From: Paenibacillus kobensis NBRC 15729 | GTDB lineage: Bacteria; Bacillota; Bacilli; Paenibacillales; Paenibacillaceae | DNA length: 53,949 nucleotides | Assembly: GCF_004000825.1 (NCBI RefSeq) | Contig: NZ_BILZ01000042.1 | Location: forward strand, 1-53,949 | Reading direction: 5' to 3' | Part shown: positions 41,654-51,107 of the stretch, one piece after another | Layout: each line of letters starts with the position of its first letter | How positions within the stretch are numbered: the first letter of the stretch is position 1 | Made by a program: the position numbers and the translations under genes | Notes under the pieces: model-generated | Databases searched by the model: none | Seen by the model: the letters and a program-made list of their open reading frames with translations, nothing else | Told to the model about the DNA's origin: nothing

Positions 41654-43078
41654 GTGAGTATGGTTGAGTCGTTGGATCCTGGGAGAGAACGATGTGTCGA
41701 ATTGCATGCGATGTCCGATCTTCATTTTTCTTTCCAGATTTATGGAATCCATTGGCGCAACGTGCAACAAGGCTGGTCTTTTCCAGAACACGAGCATCCG
41801 CTCTTAGAAATTAATTTGGTACTAGAAGGCAACCAAGTGACGCAGGTGGGCGAAAGGGAATACGTGCAAGGTCCGGGGGATTTGCTGTTTATACCGCCAG
41901 GCTGGCGGCATACCAGCAGGTCGGAAGGGGCCGACGGCATGACTTATTTCTGCCTTCATTTGCATATCGACGATCATTTCATCGTAGAGCCCTTATATCA
42001 TTTAACCGACATTCTGCATGCCAAGGACTCCGATATGACGCTGCGAATCAGGCCGCTGCTTGACGACCTTATCGAAGCAGCTTCCATTCCGACAGCGCTT
42101 TCCTCGTGGCAACGCCGTGTTCAGACGCAAGCCACTGTCCTAAGACTGATCGCTGCACTGAGCGAGATGCTGATCAGCGATCATGAATTCAAGAACAGGG
42201 AGTTTAATGATGCGCAGCGGAGAACGATGCTAGGCGCAGTCAAGATGAGGGAGCAGACGCTGCTGGAGAAGCGCATACAGGATATGTTCTATGAGCCGCT
42301 TGGTGCTGATGCACCGAAGATATATGAAATGTTGCTGCCTCCCTATCGCTGGATCAGCGTCTTTTCGCTCGCTAGGAGAGACACCCTTTATTGGGAGAAG
42401 GAGGACAGGTCGTCCGCGAAACTGTTGTTGGAGGAAGTTTTGTCCCCCTTGGGCACGGTGGTCATTATAGATCAATTACAGATGACCGTTGTTGTGTTCT
42501 CCAATCAAATCTCAGTACCGCCAGTCGAGCAGAAAATGCTGGAAGCAGAGAAGCGTCTGCAGCAGAAACTGGATCCGAATCTCTATTTAAGCTTCGGAGG
42601 CATATCCTCGGACTTGCGTGAAGTCGGTTCCATGTACGAGCAGAGTGTAAGGTCTTTCTCCGCTGCCCCCCTGAATATGACAGGCACAGGCGACAGAACG
42701 GTGGAGTTCGTGAATCGCATTATTCGGCTTGCGATGGATCGCCTTGAGACGGAATACGCGAACAAGGACTTTTCTCTGGGCTTGCTGGCGGAGTCGCTTA
42801 ATATTACTCCTAACTATTTAAGCGCTTTATATACAACGGAGACAGGCTTGACCTTCACTCAGCACCTGACTCGCATTCGGATGGAGCGTGCGAAGCGGCT
42901 TTTAAAAGAAACGCAATTAAAAATTTATCAAATCTGCAATGAAGTAGGATATTCGGACCAATCCTATTTCAGCCGGCTCTTCAAATCTCTCGAAGGAATT
43001 AGCCCGTTCGAATATCGAGAGCATTCGAGAGGACCAACTACTAAGAGCGACAGAACGCCGAAGGAGAGAATGAGATGA
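41654..43078 (+). CDS. AraC family regulator with N-terminal cupin
   Basis: This 474-residue protein has an N-terminal cupin-type sugar-sensing domain (about 15-110, with [17 protein letters not shown] and [14 protein letters not shown]), a central region of unknown fold, and a C-terminal double helix-turn-helix (about 370-460, with [21 protein letters not shown] and [20 protein letters not shown]). GTG 41654 is 6 bp after AGGAGG; ATG 41660 is possible. It overlaps the GH95 gene by 4 bp (ATGA), so regulator and fucosidase are coupled. I infer it senses a fucose- or xylan-derived sugar and controls this operon, perhaps with the GH43 upstream. Confidence 0.88.
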   Translation: MSMVESLDPGRERCVELHAMSDLHFSFQIYGIHWRNVQQGWSFPEHEHPLLEINLVLEGNQVTQVGEREYVQGPGDLLFIPPGWRHTSRSEGADGMTYFCLHLHIDDHFIVEPLYHLTDILHAKDSDMTLRIRPLLDDLIEAASIPTALSSWQRRVQTQATVLRLIAALSEMLISDHEFKNREFNDAQRRTMLGAVKMREQTLLEKRIQDMFYEPLGADAPKIYEMLLPPYRWISVFSLARRDTLYWEKEDRSSAKLLLEEVLSPLGTVVIIDQLQMTVVVFSNQISVPPVEQKMLEAEKRLQQKLDPNLYLSFGGISSDLREVGSMYEQSVRSFSAAPLNMTGTGDRTVEFVNRIIRLAMDRLETEYANKDFSLGLLAESLNITPNYLSALYTTETGLTFTQHLTRIRMERAKRLLKETQLKIYQICNEVGYSDQSYFSRLFKSLEGISPFEYREHSRGPTTKSDRTPKERMR

Positions 43079-45372
43079 CCAACAATAAGCTGCTTTTTGA
43101 TGGGCCGGCGAAAGAATGGAATGAGGCGTTGCCGATCGGCAACGGCCGGCTGGGCGCAATGGTGTACGGAGAGCCGCGGAGCGAACGGCTGCAATTGAAC
43201 GAGGACTCCGTCTGGTACGGCGGGCCGAGAGACCGCAACAATCCGGATGCGCAGGCTAATTTGCCGGAAATTCGAAGGCTGATATTCGAAGGGAAGCTGA
43301 AGGAAGCGGAGCGTCTTGCCTTGCTGTCATTGTCCGGCCTTCCGGAAACTCAGCGTCATTACCTGCCGCTCGGCCACCTAATGCTTGATTTCGATCTTCC
43401 AGACGGCACGCCGGAGAACTATGCCCGGGCGCTCCATATGGACAACGGCACCGTAACGGTTGACTTCGAGCTCGGAGGCGTTTCGTACAAGCGCGAGCTG
43501 CTCGCTAGCTATCCCGACCAGGCGATCGTCTTAAGGATGACCGCAGACCGTCCGGGCGCCATTAGCTTTACCGCGCGTCTGGATCGCGGACGCTGGCGGT
43601 ACGCCGATCGGTCCGGCCGGACGGGGGAAGACACGATCTGGATGAGCGGCAACTGCGGGGGCGAAGGCGGCAGCCAGTATGCGACGGTTGTGAAGGCGTC
43701 TGCAGAAGGCGGTACGGTGAAAGCGATAGGCGAACACCTCTTAGTGGAGAACGCCGACAGTGTGACGCTCGTCCTAACCGCAGCCACGACATTCAGAGTC
43801 GACAATCCGTTCAGTGACGCCTTGAAGAGGGCGGAAGCCGCCGTCGGCTTAGGCTATGCCGAGTTGTACAATCGCCATGTCGACGATTACCGCACGCTGT
43901 TCGGCCGTGTATCGCTGACGCTCGGTTCGGCGGATGCCGAACTGGAGCACCTGAGCCTGGCGCAGCGCATGGAGCGGGTGCGAAGCGGCGAAACGGATCC
44001 TGGACTGTACGCGCTATATTTTCAGTTCGGCCGCTATCTGCTGATTGCTTCCAGTCGTCCCGGCTCGCTGCCGGCGAATTTGCAAGGCATTTGGAATGAG
44101 CATTTCCTGCCGCCGTGGGACAGCAAATACACGATCAACATTAATGCGCAAATGAATTACTGGCCAGCGGAATCATGCGGTCTTCCCGAGTGTCATGAGG
44201 CGCTCTTTGAGCTGTTGGAGCGGATGCGCGAGCCGGGCAGGCATACGGCATCCATCATGTACGGTTGCAGAGGCTTCACTGCGCACCACAACACCGACAT
44301 TTGGGCGGACACGGCCCCTCAGGACACTTACTTGCCCGCAACCTATTGGCCGCTGGGCGCCGCGTGGCTTGCTCTTCATCTGTGGGAACACTACCGCTTC
44401 ACGATGAACGAGGCGTTTCTCGAACGGGCGTATTCGACCTTGCGCGAGGCGGCGCTTTTCTTGGTGGACTATGTAGTCGAGTCGCCGGGCGGCGAGCTGG
44501 TCACCTGTCCGTCGGTGTCGCCTGAAAACACCTATATTTTGCCTAGCGGGGAATCGGGCGTGTTGTGCGCTGGACCGTCGATGGACACCCAAATTATCCG
44601 CGAGCTGTTCGGGGCGGTGCTGGAAGCGGAGTCGGTGCTTGGCATCCCAGAGAGCGAGGCGCTGGGAGAGGAGCTCCGGCCTGTACTATCGAAGCTGCCG
44701 CAGCCGAAAGTAGGCCGGTATGGCCAACTGCAGGAATGGTACGAGGACTATGAGGAAGCGGAGCCGGGCCACCGCCATATCTCTCATCTGTTCGCTCTGC
44801 ACCCAGGCAGCCAGATTACGCCAAACGGTACGCCGGAGTTGGCGGCGGCGGCCCGGCGCACGCTGGAGCGGCGGCTTGCGAACGGCGGCGGTCATACGGG
44901 CTGGAGCCGGGCGTGGATTATTAACTTCTGGGCGCGTTTGGAGGACGCGGAGGAGGCGGTCTCCAATCTCACCGCACTTCTAACGCACTCGACCTTGCCG
45001 AACTTCCTGGATAACCATCCGCCGTTCCAGATCGATGGCAATTTCGGCGGTACAGCCGCCATTGCCGAGATGCTGCTGCAGAGCCACGCGGGTGCGTTAT
45101 CTCTGCTCCCGGCACTGCCGGCGGCTTGGGCAACGGGTTCCGTCAAGGGACTGCGCGCCAGGGGCGGATATACGGTCGATCTGGAATGGAAAGACGGCCG
45201 ATTGACGAAAGCCGGGATTGCGTCCGCCGTCAGCGGTTCATGCGTCATTCGCACCGGGGAACGAGTGTCGATATTGAAAGATGGGAAGTCCGTCATGTTC
45301 GAAATGGCCGGAGAGGAACTTTACCGGTTCCATACGGAAGCAGGCGCGATCTATCATATTGTTCTGGCTTGA
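43075..45372 (+). CDS. GH95 alpha-L-fucosidase/galactosidase
   Basis: This 765-residue intracellular protein shows the order of GH95: an N-terminal beta domain ([28 protein letters not shown]), a helical linker, the (alpha/alpha)6 barrel with [12 protein letters not shown] (catalytic Asn pair region), [19 protein letters not shown] (acid Glu region) and [11 protein letters not shown] (Asp), and a C-terminal beta domain. GH95 enzymes invert and remove alpha-1,2-L-fucose or alpha-L-galactose, for example from xyloglucan or xylan side chains. There is no signal peptide, so the substrate is imported. It is translationally coupled to the AraC regulator and ends 10 bp before the convergent thioesterase gene. 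Confidence 0.92.
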   Translation: MTNNKLLFDGPAKEWNEALPIGNGRLGAMVYGEPRSERLQLNEDSVWYGGPRDRNNPDAQANLPEIRRLIFEGKLKEAERLALLSLSGLPETQRHYLPLGHLMLDFDLPDGTPENYARALHMDNGTVTVDFELGGVSYKRELLASYPDQAIVLRMTADRPGAISFTARLDRGRWRYADRSGRTGEDTIWMSGNCGGEGGSQYATVVKASAEGGTVKAIGEHLLVENADSVTLVLTAATTFRVDNPFSDALKRAEAAVGLGYAELYNRHVDDYRTLFGRVSLTLGSADAELEHLSLAQRMERVRSGETDPGLYALYFQFGRYLLIASSRPGSLPANLQGIWNEHFLPPWDSKYTININAQMNYWPAESCGLPECHEALFELLERMREPGRHTASIMYGCRGFTAHHNTDIWADTAPQDTYLPATYWPLGAAWLALHLWEHYRFTMNEAFLERAYSTLREAALFLVDYVVESPGGELVTCPSVSPENTYILPSGESGVLCAGPSMDTQIIRELFGAVLEAESVLGIPESEALGEELRPVLSKLPQPKVGRYGQLQEWYEDYEEAEPGHRHISHLFALHPGSQITPNGTPELAAAARRTLERRLANGGGHTGWSRAWIINFWARLEDAEEAVSNLTALLTHSTLPNFLDNHPPFQIDGNFGGTAAIAEMLLQSHAGALSLLPALPAAWATGSVKGLRARGGYTVDLEWKDGRLTKAGIASAVSGSCVIRTGERVSILKDGKSVMFEMAGEELYRFHTEAGAIYHIVLA

Positions 45373-45382
45373 CAGTCTTATC

Positions 45383-45781
45383 TTATGGCAATTCGAACAA
45401 AGCGCGAAGCGGATCCGGCACGGGTCTGCTTCTTCGCGTTTCGACGTCCATCGTAACGCTCGTGACTTGCGCATCAGCGCAAAGCTCGCCTTGATCGTTC
45501 ACGATTCGCTGCAGCAGCACATAGCTGCTTCTTCCGATCGACTGCGGCTCCGTCGTGACGGTCAACCGGTCCCCTTGCCGGCATTCCTTGCGGTAGTTGA
45601 TATTGATGTTGACCGTTACCGTCTGGACGCCGTGTTCCTTCAACACGTCATAAGACAGCGCATTCGCTTCGTACCACTCATCGCGGCCCCATTCGAGATA
45701 CTCCAAATATTTCGCGTTATTCACATGGCCGTTCACATCGATTTCGGTAGGACGAACGATAAGTTCCAGTTTCATTTGCAT
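45383..45781 (-). CDS. Acyl-CoA thioesterase (hotdog fold, 4HBT)
   Basis: This 132-residue single hotdog-domain protein has PTEIDVNGHVNNAKYLEYLEWGRDEW, which carries the Asp and the HVNN element of the 4HBT/YbgC-like family, and VNININYRKECRQGD in the sheet. It should hydrolyse acyl-CoA thioesters; the chain length is unknown. ATG 45781 is taken; an in-frame ATG 6 bp on is equally possible. It is divergent from the AraC/GyrI-like gene, with a 30-bp palindrome between them and a TATAAT (45818-45813, minus) for its own promoter. Confidence 0.88.
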   Translation of the reverse strand: MQMKLELIVRPTEIDVNGHVNNAKYLEYLEWGRDEWYEANALSYDVLKEHGVQTVTVNININYRKECRQGDRLTVTTEPQSIGRSSYVLLQRIVNDQGELCADAQVTSVTMDVETRRSRPVPDPLRALFELP

Positions 45782-45850
45782 GTTGGGAGAGCGCCCCTTT
45801 CATTTAGCCCCAATTATAGCATGAGCGTCAGGTAAACAAGAAAGCGGCTC

Positions 45851-45880
45851 CTTTACAAAAACTGTACAGTTCTTGTAAAG
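45851..45880. promoter_or_regulatory. 30-bp near-perfect palindrome in a divergent promoter region
   Basis: CTTTACAA-AA-ACTGTACAGT-TC-TTGTAAAG matches its own complement at 14 of 15 pairs. It lies between the thioesterase and AraC/GyrI-like genes, upstream of TATAAT at 45901-45906 on the plus strand. It is probably an operator bound by the neighbouring regulator. Confidence 0.6.
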
Positions 45881-45931
45881 TGGACTAGCCTGCAAGTTCC
45901 TATAATTCGAATACGAGAGGAGGTGCACGTG

Positions 45932-46849
45932 ATGGATAATTTACATGCATTTGAACGTGTAGTGGATTATTTAGAGAGTATAATGGACGGCTCCGATGAA
46001 ATTGACTATAAGGTCATTGCTAGGCTTGCCGGCTGTCCTGCTCCATTATTTCAGCGTATTTTTGTATACATTGCCGGGATATCGGTTAGCGAATATTTGA
46101 GGAAGCGGCGATTGACGTTGGCAGGCTATGCGATCCGAAATAGCAGCGAGAGGATTATAGACATCGCGATGAGATACGGGTTTAATTCTCATGCCGCTTT
46201 TACAAGAGCATTCAAGGAACACCATAAGGTTTCGCCGTCCAGCGCTCGAAAGGTTGGACAGCAGCTTCAGGATTATCCTCGCACCTCCTTTACAAACATT
46301 CGTATTGTAGGAGGGAAACGAGTGATGGCTGAGCTTAAAAAAATCGAGTATGCAGAAATCGGAGCCCGTAAAGTCGTAGGGATGATGAAAACGACTTCGT
46401 TTCAAAAGTCAGGAGAAGAGTGCTGGGGAGCCGCCTTTAAGGAAGGCGTTCTGGACAAAATTCAAGCAATGGATCAATGGATATGCAAAGATCTGGATGA
46501 TTATATTGGGCTTGGGCATATGAGCAAATTTGTTTCGAACGATCACTTTCAATACGTCATCGGCAAGTTGGTGGAATTGGATGCGCCTGTTCCAGATCAT
46601 ATGCATGCCGAACATTTGCCTTCAGGCAAAGTGGCGAAAATATGGATCGAATCCGATAACCTTAACGATATTATTGAAAGTGCTTATTTTATTTGCTGCG
46701 AAGCGGTCGAGAAAACCGGCTACAAAATTGATTTCGACAACTTTTATTGGTGTGATGTCTACACCTACGATCGATACTGCACTCCGTTAGAAAAAGGGCA
46801 GAGAATCATTTTAGATTATTTGCTGCCTGTAATTAAAGCTGAATCGTAA
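45932..46849 (+). CDS. AraC-type regulator with GyrI-like ligand-binding domain
   Basis: This 305-residue protein has an N-terminal AraC double helix-turn-helix (about 1-110, with IARLAGCPAPLFQRIFVYIAG and IIDIAMRYGFNSHAAFTRAF) and a C-terminal GyrI/SbmC-like domain (about 135-305). The order matches Rob/SoxS-like and multidrug-type regulators, in which the C-terminal domain binds small lipophilic or cationic compounds. ATG 45932 has GAGGAGGTG 6-8 bp upstream. It probably regulates itself and the divergent thioesterase through the 30-bp palindrome at 45851. The ligand is unknown. Confidence 0.87.
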   Translation: MDNLHAFERVVDYLESIMDGSDEIDYKVIARLAGCPAPLFQRIFVYIAGISVSEYLRKRRLTLAGYAIRNSSERIIDIAMRYGFNSHAAFTRAFKEHHKVSPSSARKVGQQLQDYPRTSFTNIRIVGGKRVMAELKKIEYAEIGARKVVGMMKTTSFQKSGEECWGAAFKEGVLDKIQAMDQWICKDLDDYIGLGHMSKFVSNDHFQYVIGKLVELDAPVPDHMHAEHLPSGKVAKIWIESDNLNDIIESAYFICCEAVEKTGYKIDFDNFYWCDVYTYDRYCTPLEKGQRIILDYLLPVIKAES

Positions 46850-46876
46850 AGTAACTTGAACGGTCTCATTGCCCTT

Positions 46877-47072
46877 CATTGTAATTTGTGCAATTAAGAA
46901 GGGGCGTTTGGTCCGAATAGTAAGAAATCGTTGTACAACGTACAATGGGAAATCAGGGATAACGGCTGAATGGTGACCAATTGGCAGTTGAGTCGGGAGA
47001 TTCATTGTATCAAATACAATGAAAGCGTCATTTAAGTCTCGGTTTGATCTCTTCGTTGCATATTATGCAATG
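46877..47072. repeat. Array of four 19-bp palindromes, copy 2
   Basis: Palindromes start at 46877, 46929, 47003 and 47054 (spacings 52, 74 and 51 bp), for example CGTTGTACAACGTACAATG (46929-46947) and CATTGTATCAAATACAATG (47003-47021). The layout equals that of 1406-1602 read on the other strand. Both arrays have a hairpin with an AAAGTCAT/ATGACTTT inner stem on the same relative side, here at 47158. Confidence 0.8.
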
Positions 47073-47157
47073 AAGACGAGTCGTCCGCCATTTTGTTTGT
47101 GCTGCGACCGGGATCATAAAAACATTTGCTTGCGATGCCAGCCAGTTTGTTCTATAC

Positions 47158-47210
47158 GGGGCCGTCCCCAAAGTCATCTCATCTCATGACTTTGGGGACG
47201 GCCTCTTTCG
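47158..47210. terminator. Terminator-like hairpin beside the palindrome array
   Basis: A stem of 18-20 bp (47158-47177 with 47186-47205, loop of 8 nt) is followed by TTTCG. It lies 300 bp beyond the AraC/GyrI-like gene. Between it and the next gene (47211-47279) is an inverted-repeat-like GCAACCTCATACGAGGTTGC (47259-47278), a likely terminator for the leftward gene. Confidence 0.75.
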
Positions 47211-47279
47211 TATTCAGGGGCAGAGTTGGGGGCGGATACGATAACGAAAAAAGCAACCTCATACGAGGTTGCAGAAGCG

Positions 47280-48416
47280 TTACTTTTCCAAATCGTTATA
47301 TAACGATAAGATATCTCTTCTGGTCTGGGAATCGGCTTGTGCCGGCATCATTCCCTTCTTGGTGTAGAACTCGATTCCATCTTCATAAGCAAACTTGATA
47401 TCGATAAGCAACCCGTTGCTCTCGTACAGCATTTGCAAAGATACAGCGTATTCAACAATGTCCATATCGTATTTGCTAATGGGCAGCTGATAGAAATTGC
47501 CGATTGCACGCAGGTAGTCTTCGATGTCGTTATAGTGGTCGTAACCGCTCAGCTCCAAGGTGGAATGGGAGGTTAGGGACTGCTCGTCAACCCGGTCAAA
47601 ATGTTGGAGCAAGTCCATCTCAATCTGTTTGTCGACCGATTGCCCTGTGTTTCTCCACAGCTTATAGAATTGAGCTCCGACCGCTTTCGCTTGATCGGTC
47701 TTGGCAGTGTCTTTCTGTGCCTCTTTCAAATAGTACGCATAGATCGGAATTATCAGCTCGATCTCTTTCGTGTAGGTACGGTAAAGATTCGTCTGGCTCG
47801 TGAGAAAGACATCCAGCAAGTATTCTTCGAGTGTTTTATTCGCATTCAAGTCGAATTTGACCATTTGATTCGCAATGATGCCGTCTTTATAAATATCGAA
47901 ATAAAAATCGTAGCCTGTATCTTTTGCCGAATTTTTCAATGAAGGGTCATGATCATAAGCATCCAATTCTGCGGCATAATGATGTAAGGCGGATAATTGC
48001 GTGCTCGTCAGCAGAACGTCATCAACGTTATACATCAAGTACTTTTCAATTGGCTTTGTCGAGCTGCCATACTGATAAGCTGGATATTTAGTACTTGGCG
48101 GGCTTGGCAATAAGGTTGATAAATTTTGAGCGGAAAAATTATCGTTTAAATAGTTGTTCGCATATGTACGGTAATGAGGTCTCACATAGGTGCCGTCTTG
48201 GCGGTAATAGCCTTTCACGTAGACCAATTTGCTTGTATCGGCGGTTCCTGCAAGATTGCTTCCGCGATAAAGATTTACAATGGATGTCACACCGTAATAC
48301 TGGCCTTGCGTCGTTGCGGGTGAAGAAGTGCTTCCGGAGCTGCTTTTAGAACTAGAACTTGAGCTGGAGCCTCCGCACCTCAATCGGATATATAGGCAAC
48401 TTCCATATGTTATCAC
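47280..48416 (-). CDS. Serine-rich protein of unknown function, N-terminus uncertain
   Basis: The frame encodes up to 378 residues. Near the start is a run of Ser (GGSSSSSSSKSSSGSTSS), then VKGYYRQDGTYVRPHYRTY, a motif I know from Bacillus/Paenibacillus exported proteins without assigned function, and then about 250 residues, mostly helical, with no recognised domain. An exported protein would be expected, but the frame opens with MITYGSCLYIRLRCGG, which has neither a proper signal peptide nor a lipobox. The true N-terminus may have been lost by rearrangement, or the start may lie nearer the serine run. No good ribosome site precedes GTG 48416. Confidence 0.55.
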   Translation of the reverse strand: MITYGSCLYIRLRCGGSSSSSSSKSSSGSTSSPATTQGQYYGVTSIVNLYRGSNLAGTADTSKLVYVKGYYRQDGTYVRPHYRTYANNYLNDNFSAQNLSTLLPSPPSTKYPAYQYGSSTKPIEKYLMYNVDDVLLTSTQLSALHHYAAELDAYDHDPSLKNSAKDTGYDFYFDIYKDGIIANQMVKFDLNANKTLEEYLLDVFLTSQTNLYRTYTKEIELIIPIYAYYLKEAQKDTAKTDQAKAVGAQFYKLWRNTGQSVDKQIEMDLLQHFDRVDEQSLTSHSTLELSGYDHYNDIEDYLRAIGNFYQLPISKYDMDIVEYAVSLQMLYESNGLLIDIKFAYEDGIEFYTKKGMMPAQADSQTRRDILSLYNDLEK

Positions 48417-48596
48417 CTATATGAATTCTCATCAATTGGCAATGCCAATGAGGATTGAGGTAATGAACGATGCGGTGTCGGAGCCGTTGACTTGGCTTCG
48501 CGCCCAACTTATTGCTGGCATAGGGTTAGTCCATTCGGCGCACGATATTAACGGTTATTGTTTTATAATAATCCACCAGCCGAATGGAGGACCATC

Positions 48597-49451
48597 ATGC
48601 ATCGAAAGTTCAAAGTAATCGCCGCATCGGCAGTGATTGGCGCGGTGTTGGCGGGATGTGCAGCGAATCAAGGCGATCTCGGCAACCGGGCGCCGGTCCG
48701 TTCGAACAGCGTTCGTTATGACATGAACGGCAATCGGATCTGGGATAAAAGGTTCGCCAACGATCAGATGAACGAGATGAATCGCGTTAACGGCCGCCGG
48801 CTGAACAGCAATAACATCATCGGCAGCCATGACAATTACCGGCTTGAGATGAGCAAGAACATTGCTGACCGATTGACAGCTATGAAGGAAATCAGAACCG
48901 CAAACGTGATGCTGACGAACAATAACGCTTACGTTGCAGTATCGCTTCGGGATGGCGTCAGCGCTGGCGGTTCGAGTGCCGTCACGCCATCAAGCGTTGG
49001 CAATGGTTACCGTGTCATGGGCAAGAGCAATCATTATGGAGCTTATAATGGACCGAGCGGGATGAACGGCATCGGCGTAACAGGGATTGGCGGCGTAACC
49101 GGCACAAGCGGGATGACGCCAGCACCGCGGTATGGAACTTATAACGATAACAATAATATGTACAATCGCGCAGACAACATGTACGACGGAACCTACCGCG
49201 CCCGCAGCGGGGCGGACGCCAATGTCGACATTCAGTTGACCGAAAGCGTGAAAAGCCGAATTGCTGCCGAAGTGAAGAAGATGGCGCCAAGCGTCGACCA
49301 TGTGTACATTTCGGCTAACCCTGACTTCGTCGACCGCATGAGCGGTTATTGGAACGAGGTACAAGCTGGACATCCGATCCAAGGATTTATCGCCGAATTT
49401 AATGCGATGGTGGAACGGCTGTTCCCGGCGAAAGTGAATGTGAACCGGTAA
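48597..49451 (+). CDS. YhcN/YlaJ-type sporulation lipoprotein
   Basis: This 284-residue protein has a lipoprotein signal with lipobox (AVIGAVLAGC, Cys at about 20). The body shows the YhcN/YlaJ pattern: an N-terminal conserved part (MSKNIADRLTAMKEIRTANVMLTNNNAYVAVSL), a Gly/Met/Asn-rich low-complexity insert (about 135-210) and a C-terminal part (LTESVKSRIAAEVKKMAPSVDHVYISANPDF). Such lipoproteins are made in the developing spore and sit in its inner membrane in B. subtilis. ATG 48597 follows AATGGAGGACC. It is a single gene with a strong terminator. No convincing sigma-G promoter was found. Confidence 0.87.
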   Translation: MHRKFKVIAASAVIGAVLAGCAANQGDLGNRAPVRSNSVRYDMNGNRIWDKRFANDQMNEMNRVNGRRLNSNNIIGSHDNYRLEMSKNIADRLTAMKEIRTANVMLTNNNAYVAVSLRDGVSAGGSSAVTPSSVGNGYRVMGKSNHYGAYNGPSGMNGIGVTGIGGVTGTSGMTPAPRYGTYNDNNNMYNRADNMYDGTYRARSGADANVDIQLTESVKSRIAAEVKKMAPSVDHVYISANPDFVDRMSGYWNEVQAGHPIQGFIAEFNAMVERLFPAKVNVNR

Positions 49452-49457
49452 TGAATG

Positions 49458-49490
49458 AAGCCCCCGCGATGCCGCGGGGGCTTGTGTTTT
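49458..49490 (+). terminator. Rho-independent terminator
   Basis: AAGCCCCCGCG-ATGC-CGCGGGGGCTT (49458-49483), followed by GTGTTTTT, directly after the lipoprotein gene. Confidence 0.95.
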
Positions 49491-49519
49491 TGATACCCTT
49501 CGTGATAGGTTCGAGCGCC

Positions 49520-50545
49520 TTAAATGTTCGCCCCGCGGCCCAACACCTCTTCAATCACGCTCTTCATCGTCGTAGTAGGAATCGCGAAGCCGATGCCTTG
49601 CGCTTCGGACTCGCCTGCCGAGTTCATGCCGATGACTTCGCCTGCCGAGTTCAAGAGCGGGCCGCCGGAGTTGCCGGGGTTAATAGAGGCGTCGGTTTGC
49701 AGCAAATGCTCGTAGCTGCGCGTCGTATCGCCGTCTTGAATCTGGATTGGGCGCTCTTTGGCGCTCAGCACGCCGACCGTCAGCGTCTGTTCAAGACCGT
49801 ACGGGTTGCCGATCGCGACGACCATGTCGCCGATGTTCAGCTTATCAGAGTCGCCCAGCTTGACGGTTGGTAAGCCGGTTGAACCGCTTCGGGGCTCGAT
49901 CTTCAGAATCGCGACGTCCAAATCTTCGCGCTGCCCGACGACTGTCGCCTTATACGGCTCGCTGTCGCCTTGCAAGGTCACTTGGATTTCATCCGCATCC
50001 GCTACGACATGCTGATTCGTCATAATGTAGCCGTCCTTCTGGAAAATGAACCCGGTTCCCGTACCCATAGCGGTAAGGCCGCCTTGCCCGCTGCCGCTAG
50101 GCTCGAACCAGATGCCGCCGCGCGTGCGGTAGCTTTGCTGCTGCTGCACGAATGTATCGATTTTGACGACAGCCGGGCTTGCCGATGCGTATATCGATGC
50201 GACGTCTCCTGACCCGGCGGATCCAGATTCGGAAGCTGATGCCGAGGCGGTCGTAATTCCTGCTCCCTGTCCCATTGAAGCAGCTGCTTGTCCGGATTGT
50301 GAGCCGCCCAGCCAATTGTTCTGATCCGCTGCATACATAAAGCCGCCGATGGTCAGGACGCCTGCCAGAAAAGCTGCCGCGAGCGGGAGCAGCGGGCGCC
50401 AGCGTGTAGAGGCCGCCGTATGGTTCTTCGCATCATCGAAACCTCTGCCGAAGCGGGTTACATAAGTGCCTTGCTCGTCTTGATGCGTTTCGATCCATTC
50501 GGTATGTTGGCCAGAACCAGGTCTGTTCGAATTATTGTTCATCAT
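49520..50545 (-). CDS. Membrane-anchored HtrA-like serine protease without PDZ domain
   Basis: This 341-residue protein has a cytoplasmic N-terminus, one transmembrane helix (about 50-70, PLLPLAAAFLAGVLTIGGFMY), a Ser/Gly/Ala linker and a trypsin-like domain (about 110-335). The triad is visible: His in MTNQHVVA, Asp in DLDVAIL and Ser in GNSGGPLL. Typical HtrA proteins end with one or two PDZ domains of about 90 residues. This one stops right after the protease domain (SVIEEVLGRGANI), so regulation by PDZ peptides is absent. It should degrade misfolded proteins outside the membrane. ATG 50545 follows GGGAGGAATAATACT. Confidence 0.92.
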   Translation of the reverse strand: MMNNNSNRPGSGQHTEWIETHQDEQGTYVTRFGRGFDDAKNHTAASTRWRPLLPLAAAFLAGVLTIGGFMYAADQNNWLGGSQSGQAAASMGQGAGITTASASASESGSAGSGDVASIYASASPAVVKIDTFVQQQQSYRTRGGIWFEPSGSGQGGLTAMGTGTGFIFQKDGYIMTNQHVVADADEIQVTLQGDSEPYKATVVGQREDLDVAILKIEPRSGSTGLPTVKLGDSDKLNIGDMVVAIGNPYGLEQTLTVGVLSAKERPIQIQDGDTTRSYEHLLQTDASINPGNSGGPLLNSAGEVIGMNSAGESEAQGIGFAIPTTTMKSVIEEVLGRGANI

Positions 50546-50731
50546 AGTATTATTCCTCCCTCATCCCCATGACGGCGGATAATCATTGTTCGATTTGAGC
50601 TCGATATCGATATCCTCATGATGAAGGCGCAACCTTAACCGAGTCTTAAATGAAACTAAAAGAAGAATAAAACGGCGGAATCCAGAATAGGATGAAGCGA
50701 AGCGAATGGTCCCGCCCCTGGTCTGAACAAT

Positions 50732-50781
50732 AAAAAAACCTTCGCACCGTGCTTCCGCAAAGGATTCATGGCATGAAGGTT
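50732..50781 (-). terminator. Terminator of gerE
   Basis: On the minus strand AACCTTC (50781-50775) pairs with GAAGGTT (50743-50737), followed by TTTTTTATT. It lies 40 bp after the gerE stop. Confidence 0.8.
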
Positions 50782-50820
50782 GATTCTATAACGAATCAGG
50801 ATCTATAAGATGAACGATGA

Positions 50821-51045
50821 TTAGATCTGTAATTCCCCAAGCTTGATCAGCTCGACAACCGCTTGTGAACGACCTTTGACATTCAGCTTTTGCATCACAT
50901 TAGAGATATGATTGCGTACGGTCTTCTCGCTGATGAACAGTTGCTGTGCAATATCACGCGTTGTTTTATCCTGTACCAGCAGCTCGAATACCTCACGTTC
51001 GCGATGTGTCAACAAAAATTTGCTCTTGTGGTCGCTGCCCTTCAA
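50821..51045 (-). CDS. gerE: GerE, late mother-cell transcription factor
   Basis: This 74-residue LuxR-type helix-turn-helix protein contains FLLTHREREVFELLVQDKTT, IAQQLFISEKTVRNHIS and MQKLNVKGRSQAVVELIKLGEL, almost the same as B. subtilis GerE. GerE activates and represses spore-coat genes with sigma-K late in sporulation. I chose TTG 51045 because it gives exactly the 74-residue length known for GerE and stands 10 bp after AAGGAGG; longer in-frame starts would add a tail foreign to the family. A sigma-K-type promoter is visible upstream. It marks the organism as a spore former. Confidence 0.96.
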   Translation of the reverse strand: MKGSDHKSKFLLTHREREVFELLVQDKTTRDIAQQLFISEKTVRNHISNVMQKLNVKGRSQAVVELIKLGELQI

Positions 51046-51107
51046 GTTTGTCACCCCTCCTTGCTCGGGTTTGTATGGTTTAACAAGGTTAAGGGATACA
51101 GTCAACT

